Shown piece after piece: positions 55,986 to 64,000 of a stretch of DNA of 64,000 bases. How positions within the stretch are numbered: position 1 is the stretch's first letter; each line of letters starts with the position of its first letter. A program made the position numbers and the translations under genes. This DNA is from Anaerobiospirillum thomasii. GTDB taxonomy: Bacteria; Pseudomonadota; Gammaproteobacteria; Enterobacterales; Succinivibrionaceae. The notes below the pieces were generated by a model, which saw only the letters and a list, made by a program, of their open reading frames with translations, had not been told where the DNA came from and made no database searches. The stretch covers positions 36,001 through 100,000 of the forward strand of contig NZ_UAPU01000006.1 of assembly GCF_900445255.1 (NCBI RefSeq), in the 5' to 3' direction.

Positions 55986-57392
55986 TTGCGCCGTCTGCAG
56001 AATCACAGTTATCAACAAAGAAGTCTGCTTATCTTTCTGCCGCTGGTGCTTTTAATCATTGCCTCATGGACCCTCTCAGCACGAATAAGTCCTTCAGTGC
56101 CTGAGGAGCTAAGAGTCTATGCCCTGCTCATCTGCCGCACCTTTGCTCTGTCTTTGTGTGCCATTACCATAGCCATGATTGTGCCTGTGCACAACAGAGC
56201 ACTGCAGCTTATTATCACGGCTTTAAGCTATGTAATGCTGACAGTGATGCTGGCTAAAATCGATCCTGTAAATATCATATCGCCTGTACTTTGTGTACTG
56301 TGCTCTACAGCATCGACCCTGGCGCTGCTGCCGCGTTCGCGCCACAGCCGTTTCATCCCAAGAAATATAAAGCGCACCATCTTTGAAATTGCCCTGGCTT
56401 TGTGTCTGCCTTTTATCTCCATGTTTTTTGCCTTTGGTCTTTTAAGTCAGATAGGAGCCTTTGTTGAGTTTACCTTTTCACAGTCCATTGGCAAATCTTT
56501 ATACTCAAGTATTTATGCGCCAATTTATCTTGTGCTGCAGACCTTTGGTTTTCAGTACACCATAGCAGATATAGCAAGCAGCAACTATCACAGCTCCATC
56601 ATTGATGCCTTCACCAATGCCGTGGTTTTAACCACCATGCTCTCACTGCCTTCAATAATTATTGCCAAATCATTTTTTACAGAAAAAACCACACGTTTGT
56701 TTTTAACCTTTTTAGCCTGCACCTGTGTTTTAGGTGGATCCATTGGCTCTGTGGTCTCACTTATCCTGCTGTTAGTGCTGGTGCTCTGGCCTGGTACCTA
56801 TTTTGTGCTCTTAAGCTCCTCTGTGGTTTTATTTTATATATCCTATTATCTTGGCTGTGATGCCATTATTCAGTCTGTGGCTCTGTACAATCCTGATCTT
56901 AATCTTGGATCTTTGGACTTTGTCTTCAGTCAAGATCTTAGAGTTTTAAATGCGCTATCCATAATTATTCCTATTTTTGCTCTGACCATAGGCATCTTTT
57001 TAAAGCGTGACAAGGAATTTAAAAGAAGGCAGCTTGAGGGCAATACCATTGCAGGTTACAAGATAACACCAAACAGCCCTATTGATCTGCAGATTGTATG
57101 TATTCTGCGCTCTGTAGGTGGCATATCCAATATAAGTCATATAGAGAATCAGGGTTCGCTTTTATATATCTATGTAAAATCAACAAAGCTGGTGCAAAGT
57201 GCCAATCTGCATCTTTTGAGCTCCAAGAAAATCATTTTTGACAGACACAGGCAGTTTTACAGCATAGATCTTTCCATACGCTGTAAGACCATTGAGATGA
57301 AATTAAAGCAGCTGTGCTCTGATGTGGTTTCATCTTCAAGCTTCAATCTTTTAACCAACAGCGTCACTATGACACGAGGACATGAACTTTAA
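55986..57392 (+). CDS. PTS EIIC-like membrane protein with a degenerate EIIB-like tail
   Basis: About 468 residues if started at the TTG at 55986, which lies 8 bases after GGGGG; the frame is open from a TTG at 55971. The first ~340 residues hold eight or more hydrophobic segments, with a charged break (KTTRLF) near 240. After KRDKEFKRRQ the tail (IVCILRSVGGISNISHIENQGSLLYIYV) looks like the EIIB domain of glucose-type PTS permeases (iv-x-x-lGG-x-x-Ni-x-x-i). The phosphorylated Cys position of that motif appears to be replaced by Gln. It may be a sensor-like or inactive permease. This is inference from pattern. It overlaps the prmA frame. Confidence 0.5.
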   Translation: MRRLQNHSYQQRSLLIFLPLVLLIIASWTLSARISPSVPEELRVYALLICRTFALSLCAITIAMIVPVHNRALQLIITALSYVMLTVMLAKIDPVNIISPVLCVLCSTASTLALLPRSRHSRFIPRNIKRTIFEIALALCLPFISMFFAFGLLSQIGAFVEFTFSQSIGKSLYSSIYAPIYLVLQTFGFQYTIADIASSNYHSSIIDAFTNAVVLTTMLSLPSIIIAKSFFTEKTTRLFLTFLACTCVLGGSIGSVVSLILLLVLVLWPGTYFVLLSSSVVLFYISYYLGCDAIIQSVALYNPDLNLGSLDFVFSQDLRVLNALSIIIPIFALTIGIFLKRDKEFKRRQLEGNTIAGYKITPNSPIDLQIVCILRSVGGISNISHIENQGSLLYIYVKSTKLVQSANLHLLSSKKIIFDRHRQFYSIDLSIRCKTIEMKLKQLCSDVVSSSSFNLLTNSVTMTRGHEL

Positions 57393-57393
57393 A

Positions 57394-58272
57394 ATGAGTG
57401 AATACAGACAGATAAAACTTATAGTCAAATCAGAGCTTGCCGACACCATATCAGATCTTCTAGAGCAGCTTGGATCACTTGCTGTAACCTATGAAGATGC
57501 CAAGGATGATCCTATTTTAGAGCCGCTGCCAGGACAGTTTCGTTTATGGCCCAATACAGCAATAACAGGTCTTTTTGCCTCTGATGCCCCAGTTGAGGCT
57601 CACATTGACATACTAAAAGCCATCTTAGGTGACAATATTCCTGTTATGGAAGTTGAGCTTGAGGACAGAGACTGGGTTAGAGCCTGGATGGATTCATTTG
57701 TACCTATGCGCTTTGGCTCACGCCTTTGGATCTGTCCTACCAATGCCAGAGTAGATGAAAAAGATGCCATTGTAGTAAGTTTAGACCCTGGTCTTGCCTT
57801 TGGTACCGGCACTCACCCTACCACAGCTTTATGTCTTGAGTATCTTGACAGTCAGGATCTAAACGATAAAAGTGTTATAGATTTTGGCTGCGGCTCTGGC
57901 ATTTTAGCCATTGCCGCTCTAAAGCTTGGAGCAAAGGCAGCCACAGGTCTTGATATTGATGAGCAGGCTATCATTGCCAGCAGCTCCAATGCTGCTTTAA
58001 ATAACGTACAGGACAGACTGACGCTGATTAATACCAATGAGCCATATACCATGGACAAAGCCCCTTATCTTGTGGCCAATATACTCTCAGGTCCTTTATG
58101 TGAGCTTGAGGAAATTATTGCAGCTCATGTAAAGCCGCAGGGGCATCTTGCTCTGTCAGGTCTTTTATCAGAGCAGGTGGATGAGGTGCTATCTGTCTAT
58201 GAAAGGGATTTTGACAATCTTAAGGTGAAACATAAAGATGGATGGGCTTTAATCTCAGGCACTAAAAAGTAA
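57394..58272 (+). CDS. prmA: Ribosomal protein L11 methyltransferase
   Basis: A 292-residue methyltransferase (296 if the ATG at 57382 is used). It trimethylates ribosomal protein L11 with SAM. The N-terminal substrate domain (YRQIKLIVKSELADTISDLLEQLG) is followed by DRDWVRAWMDSFVPMRFG, DPGLAFGTGTHPTT and the SAM motif VIDFGCGSGILAIAAL. The final NILSGPLCEL is the NPPF-like motif of this family. The start is ambiguous: AGGA is too near the first ATG and rather far from the second. The first ATG overlaps the upstream gene by 11 bp. Confidence 0.93.
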   Translation: MSEYRQIKLIVKSELADTISDLLEQLGSLAVTYEDAKDDPILEPLPGQFRLWPNTAITGLFASDAPVEAHIDILKAILGDNIPVMEVELEDRDWVRAWMDSFVPMRFGSRLWICPTNARVDEKDAIVVSLDPGLAFGTGTHPTTALCLEYLDSQDLNDKSVIDFGCGSGILAIAALKLGAKAATGLDIDEQAIIASSSNAALNNVQDRLTLINTNEPYTMDKAPYLVANILSGPLCELEEIIAAHVKPQGHLALSGLLSEQVDEVLSVYERDFDNLKVKHKDGWALISGTKK

Positions 58273-58441
58273 GGTGAGAAAAAACTTTTATTCTAGCGCA
58301 GTTTAATAAGAAAAACTCTTATTATTTTCACAAAAATCAAATATTTAAAAATTAGTGTCACTTTGTGCCACTACAGGCTATAGCTGCCGTAAATTTTGCG
58401 TATAATGTTTTGACACAAAAGCAAAAATAAGCGGAGACATT

Positions 58442-59752
58442 ATGGCAGCTGTATTAAGACCAAGAGAAAGAAATGCAATCATACAGTCATTAAAAGCTGG
58501 CGTTACCCCGCGCATTGGTCTTGAGCATATTCAGGTTGGCCGCGTCAACGAGGTTAAAACTCTTATTGCCGATTTAGAGCGTATTGAGGCCGGAGGCAGT
58601 GCCTTTAGAGTTATTATCGGTGACTTTGGTGCCGGCAAATCCTTCTTTTTACAACTTATACGCTATATAGCTCTTGAAAAGGGTATGGTCGTGGTCAATG
58701 CCGATCTGTCCCCTGATCGTCGTTTATACTCAAGCTCAGGACAGGCCCGCTCACTGTATCAGGAGCTTACACGCAATATTGCCACCAGAACCTTTTTAGA
58801 CGGCAATGCTATGGGTGCCATAGTTGAAAAATTCATAACCATGAAAAAACAGGTGGCCGATGACAAGGGCACAAGCGTGGCCGATGAAATTAAAAAGAGC
58901 TTAAATTCAATCTCCGATCTTGTCGGTGGTTATGATTTTGCCTCGGTTATTGCGCAGTATTATGAAGCTTATGAAAACGGCAATGATTTTAAAAAAGAAT
59001 GTGTCATACGTTATCTGCGTGGTGAGTATACCTCAAAGGCCGATGCCAAAAAGGATCTTGATGTCAGAACCATTGTAGATGATGCCTCTGTCTATGACAG
59101 ATTGAAACTTTTAGCCAAATTTGTACAGGAGGCCGGTTTTAAAGGTCTTTTAGTCAATCTTGATGAAATGGTCAATCTGTATAAGATACCAAATTCAAAA
59201 TCACGCAATGCCAATTACGAGCAGATTTTAAGAATATTGAATGACTCTCTGCAGGGCAGCTGTGAGGGTATAGGCTTTTTACTTGGCGGTACACCTGAGT
59301 TTTTAATTGATCAGCGCCGCGGTCTGTACAGCTATGAGGCTCTGCGCTCTCGTCTTAGTGAAAACACCTTTGCGCAGGTGGCCAATGTTGTAGATTACAA
59401 CAATATAGTTTTAACGCTGCAGAATTTAACTCCTGAGGAGCTTTATGTTCTTTTGGGCAATATAAGACATGTCTATGCCAATGGCAAAGAGGAGAACTAT
59501 CTGCTGCCTGATGAGGCTTTAAGTGCCTTTTTAAAACACTGCAATGACAATATAGGCGAGGCTTATTTCAGAACCCCGCGCAATACCATCAAGGCCTTTG
59601 TCGATCTGCTCTCTGTAATTGAGCAAAACCGCGATCTCAAATGGCAGTCACTTATTGGATCAATTGGAATTCAGAGCGAGGAGGGGGCTGCAGTTCATAG
59701 CGTCAGTGAAGCTGATACTGATGACGATGAGCTTACTGCCTTTAAACTTTAA
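58442..59752 (+). CDS. BrxD-like ATP-binding protein (DUF2791 family)
   Basis: A 436-residue P-loop ATPase. The opening (PRERNAIIQSLKAGVTPRIGLEHIQVGR) and Walker A GDFGAGKS (residues 60-67) with FFLQLIR match the DUF2791 family, which includes BrxD of BREX type 2. Walker B is LLVNLDE (236-242). LLGGTPEFLIDQRRGLYSYEALRSRL is a further family mark. A GGAG ribosome-binding site precedes the ATG, and a TATAAT is at 58401. It is coupled to the next gene (TAATG). DUF2791 proteins are also known beside Lhr-like helicases and TerB-domain proteins. None of the other BREX genes is in the window. Confidence 0.85.
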   Translation: MAAVLRPRERNAIIQSLKAGVTPRIGLEHIQVGRVNEVKTLIADLERIEAGGSAFRVIIGDFGAGKSFFLQLIRYIALEKGMVVVNADLSPDRRLYSSSGQARSLYQELTRNIATRTFLDGNAMGAIVEKFITMKKQVADDKGTSVADEIKKSLNSISDLVGGYDFASVIAQYYEAYENGNDFKKECVIRYLRGEYTSKADAKKDLDVRTIVDDASVYDRLKLLAKFVQEAGFKGLLVNLDEMVNLYKIPNSKSRNANYEQILRILNDSLQGSCEGIGFLLGGTPEFLIDQRRGLYSYEALRSRLSENTFAQVANVVDYNNIVLTLQNLTPEELYVLLGNIRHVYANGKEENYLLPDEALSAFLKHCNDNIGEAYFRTPRNTIKAFVDLLSVIEQNRDLKWQSLIGSIGIQSEEGAAVHSVSEADTDDDELTAFKL

Positions 59753-61944
59753 TGACTACAAACAGCTATGATCTGCTCCATCAGGGTTTAAAACGCTTTA
59801 TTTATAAAAAGGGCTGGGGCTCACTGCGCGACATTCAGCTCAAAGCCATAAAACCAATTCTTGCAAAAAAATCTGATGTTATCATAGCTGCATCAACAGC
59901 CTCAGGTAAGACCGAGGCTGCCTTTTTACCCTCAATTACTGCTATAACACAGAGCAAAAAAGCCGGTGTTAAAATTCTGTGTATCTCCCCGCTTAAAGCT
60001 TTAATCAATGATCAGGCTCAACGTATATCAGAGATGGCCTCATACGTTGATCTAAAGGCAATACCCTGGCATGGTGATGTGGGAGCACACAAGCGCAAGG
60101 CTGTAACTGATGAGAATAATGCAGATATTTTAATTATTACACCAGAATCGCTAGAATCGCTTCTTATCAATAAAAGAAACAAGGTGCCTGAGATTTTCGG
60201 GGCTCTTGAGTATATTATCATTGATGAATTTCATGCCTTTATCGATACGCCGCGAGGTGAGCAGCTAGCAAGTTTAATGCACAGAGTAGAAACTATATGT
60301 AATCGTATTATCTGTCGTATAGCCATATCTGCAACCTTTGCCTCCACTGCTCAGGCCTCAGCCTTTTTGCGCCCCAACAATCATACGGGTATGGATGTGG
60401 TCTTTATTGAAAAGGATAAGGAAAAAAGCGACAACCTTTTAATACAGATACGCGGTTATCAGTCTTTATACAGTAAGGATAAAATAGATGATGAGGGCCG
60501 TGTTAAAGGCTATGATTTAATTGCAGCTGACATATTCAGACTGCTGCGTGGCAGCTCCAATCTAGTCTTCTGCAACACCAAGGCTGTAACCGAGACTATT
60601 GCCAATGAGCTTGATGCCATTTCACAAAGAGCGCATGTGCCGCTTGAGTTCTATCCGCATCATGGCTCTTTATCCTCAGATTTAAGAGAGAGCATAGAGC
60701 ACAGACTTAAAAACTCACGTCTGCCGACAACTGCCATCTGTACAGCCACACTAGAGCTTGGTATTGATATAGCAGATGTAAGCTCCATAGGACAGATAGA
60801 TGCACCGCCATCTCCTGCCTCGCTGCGACAGAGACTAGGAAGATCAGGCAGGCGCGATGGCAATGCCGTACTGCGTATCTTTGCCCTAGAGCGGGTAAAT
60901 CCTCAGGTGCCGCAGATGCTGTTGCACTTAAATGAAAACACAGTATTGTGTGCTGCCACCATAGCTATGATTTTAAAGCGTCATTATGACAGCTCCTTAA
61001 TGCCCAATCTGTCACTCTCAACTCTTATACAGCAGATACTCTCGGAAATTGCCTCTGGCAATGGTATAAAAGCTACAGCCATTTATAAGCTCTTATGTCA
61101 GACAGGACCATTTGAGAGTATAGATAAGACAACCTTTGCACAGGTCTTAAGATCGCTTGGCAGCTGTGATTTAATTGAGCAGATGCCAGATGGATCGCTT
61201 ATCTTAGGTTTAGAAGGTGAGAGGGTTTGCACTGATTTTAGCTTTTATTCAGCCTTTAACTCAGAGCGTGAGTTTAGAATTGAGCATGAGGGCAAAACCA
61301 TAGGTACTATACCTAATATAAGCTATCTTAGTGTAGGTGAGAGCTTTTTATTTGCAGGCAAGGCCTGGGAGGTTATCTTTTATAATGAAGAGACTCTGAC
61401 ACTTGGTGTCAAGCCTTATCCATTCAGAGCCGAGCCTTTAAACTTCAACGGCAATTTAAACTCACTTGATAAGTCTATACGGCAGCAGATGTATAAGATC
61501 TATACAAGCGGCGAGTATCCTGCCTGCCTTAATAAGAAGGCTAAAGAGAATATAGAGCAGGGTCTTGCTCTGTTTAAGGAACTTGAACTTGATACAAGAC
61601 ATATTATTGAGTCTGTAGGTGGTATTGCCCTTTTTCCATGGGAGAGTGACAAGACCTTAAATACCATTGCCCTTATTCTGCGCTCACGCAGTATCAGAGC
61701 CACACGCGTAAACTCCCATCTTGAGCTTATACAGTGCTCTTTAGACAATTTAAAGGCAGCTGTGGCCAATATTCTAAGTACTGAGCCTGATCCTATAGCT
61801 CTGAGCTCACATGTGGTCAATCTTGATATAAATAAATTTGATAAATATCTAAGTAATGATCTTAAGCGTATATCCTATGCCAGATCGCATCTTGATATTA
61901 AAAGTGCCATTAAGTTTTTTGAGCTTATAGCCAAAGAGATGTAA
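59752..61944 (+). CDS. Lhr-like superfamily 2 helicase (BrxHI-like)
   Basis: A 730-residue DEAD/DEAH helicase. Motif I is ASTASGKT (residues 47-54), motif II is DEFH (158-161), motif III is SAT (193-195) and motif VI is QRLGRSGRRDG. TATLELGIDIADVSSIGQID is the Lhr-type motif V. The C-terminal ~300 residues would form the winged-helix and Lhr-specific parts. It is shorter than full Lhr (over 1,500 residues) and similar in design to BrxHI. Its start overlaps the stop of the BrxD-like gene, so the two likely form a complex. It converges on the rRNA operon, with a shared terminator. Confidence 0.87.
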   Translation: MTTNSYDLLHQGLKRFIYKKGWGSLRDIQLKAIKPILAKKSDVIIAASTASGKTEAAFLPSITAITQSKKAGVKILCISPLKALINDQAQRISEMASYVDLKAIPWHGDVGAHKRKAVTDENNADILIITPESLESLLINKRNKVPEIFGALEYIIIDEFHAFIDTPRGEQLASLMHRVETICNRIICRIAISATFASTAQASAFLRPNNHTGMDVVFIEKDKEKSDNLLIQIRGYQSLYSKDKIDDEGRVKGYDLIAADIFRLLRGSSNLVFCNTKAVTETIANELDAISQRAHVPLEFYPHHGSLSSDLRESIEHRLKNSRLPTTAICTATLELGIDIADVSSIGQIDAPPSPASLRQRLGRSGRRDGNAVLRIFALERVNPQVPQMLLHLNENTVLCAATIAMILKRHYDSSLMPNLSLSTLIQQILSEIASGNGIKATAIYKLLCQTGPFESIDKTTFAQVLRSLGSCDLIEQMPDGSLILGLEGERVCTDFSFYSAFNSEREFRIEHEGKTIGTIPNISYLSVGESFLFAGKAWEVIFYNEETLTLGVKPYPFRAEPLNFNGNLNSLDKSIRQQMYKIYTSGEYPACLNKKAKENIEQGLALFKELELDTRHIIESVGGIALFPWESDKTLNTIALILRSRSIRATRVNSHLELIQCSLDNLKAAVANILSTEPDPIALSSHVVNLDINKFDKYLSNDLKRISYARSHLDIKSAIKFFELIAKEM

Positions 61945-62016
61945 AGAGTGTTGGTGGCAGATGAAAAATCTGTCCTGTCATAGCATAGGGTTTTGTAGAG
62001 TGCCCATAGCAAAAAA

Positions 62017-62036
62017 GCCACCTCAGATGAGATGGC
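62017..62036. terminator. Bidirectional terminator between the helicase and rRNA operon
   Basis: Arms GCCACCTC and GAGATGGC enclose the loop AGAT; on the minus strand a run of six Ts follows. It lies downstream of the 5S gene and downstream of the helicase gene, so it serves both. Confidence 0.85.
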
Positions 62037-62052
62037 TTCTTTTAAAAAGGTG

Positions 62053-62170
62053 AGCCTGGCGATGACCTACTCTCGCACAATCGTACGTTGCACTACCATC
62101 GGCGTAACTGCATTTCACTTCTGTGTTCGGAAAGGTAACAGGTGGTTCTACAGCACTATGGTCGCCAGAC
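62053..62170 (-). rRNA. rrf: 5S ribosomal RNA
   Basis: About 118 bases on the minus strand. It begins TCTGGCGACCATAG and ends near CATCGCCAGGC, which pair as the terminal helix. The conserved CCGAACACAGAAGTGAAA and GCCGATGGTAGTG segments are present. It lies 86 bp downstream of the 23S gene. Confidence 0.95.
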
Positions 62171-62256
62171 AAATTCTGTAAAAAACTTATAACAAACTGA
62201 TTTTTAACTCTTGAGTATTAAGAGGTCTTTAAATGTCCATGCCCTCCGGGGTTGTA

Positions 62257-64000
<1,744 letters not shown>

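Overview
The window looks like a chromosomal segment of an AT-rich gammaproteobacterium. Its gene order (recO-era-rnc-lepB-lepA, rseB-rseA-rpoE beside nadB, and tsaE-amiB-mutL-miaA-hfq-hflX-hflK-hflC-purA) is the classic gammaproteobacterial one. The AT-rich style, the polyphosphate-type glucokinase and the lack of rseC would suit the Succinivibrionaceae, but that placement is inference.

Layout. (1) 1-7.5 kb, minus strand: rpoE-rseA-rseB followed by lepA-lepB-rnc-era-recO and the first codons of another gene. A sigma-E type promoter precedes rpoE. (2) 7.65-11.0 kb, plus strand: nadB, then two very AT-rich genes (a family 2-like glycosyltransferase and a DUF1796 protein). (3) 11.5-38.7 kb: an accessory island made almost entirely of nested mobile elements. 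Locus A is an IS1634-like element split by an IS21-like element with 5-bp target duplications. That IS21-like element carries a KfrA-like gene and is itself split by a three-gene transposon with a TnsB-like transposase, a TnsC/ExeA-like ATPase and a zinc-ribbon protein. Locus B is an IS66 relic split by an IS1634-like element, which is split by an IS4-like element, which is split by a second IS21-like element; each step can be read from target duplications of 6, 9 and 6 bp. Between the loci sits a three-gene cassette for a 3-acetamido-3,6-dideoxyhexose nucleotide sugar. Two unrecognised membrane proteins and a second, intact IS1634-like copy close the island. (4) 39.2-58.3 kb: housekeeping genes ispB, purA, hflC, hflK, hflX, hfq, miaA, mutL, amiB, tsaE, nnr, a glucokinase, recJ, a PTS EIIC-like membrane protein without an evident EIIB cysteine, and prmA. 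(5) 58.4-61.9 kb: a two-gene ATPase/helicase module related to BrxD and BrxHI of BREX type 2, here without the other BREX genes. (6) 62.0-64.0 kb: the end of an rRNA operon on the minus strand (5S and partial 23S), convergent with the helicase.

How the parts relate. The left core block covers envelope stress, protein export, RNA processing and NAD synthesis. The right core block covers RNA chaperoning, mismatch repair, wall hydrolysis and nucleotide synthesis. The island between nadB and ispB is an insertion hotspot whose surviving cargo points to surface glycan variation. The most unusual items are the KfrA-like gene inside an IS21-like element, with an 18-bp palindromic operator and a 22-bp-phased array of the same palindrome; the matching inverted arrays of transposase-type sites bounding the three-gene transposon; the stand-alone BrxD/BrxHI-like pair; and the four-deep nest of insertion sequences. 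No tRNA gene and no CRISPR array was seen.
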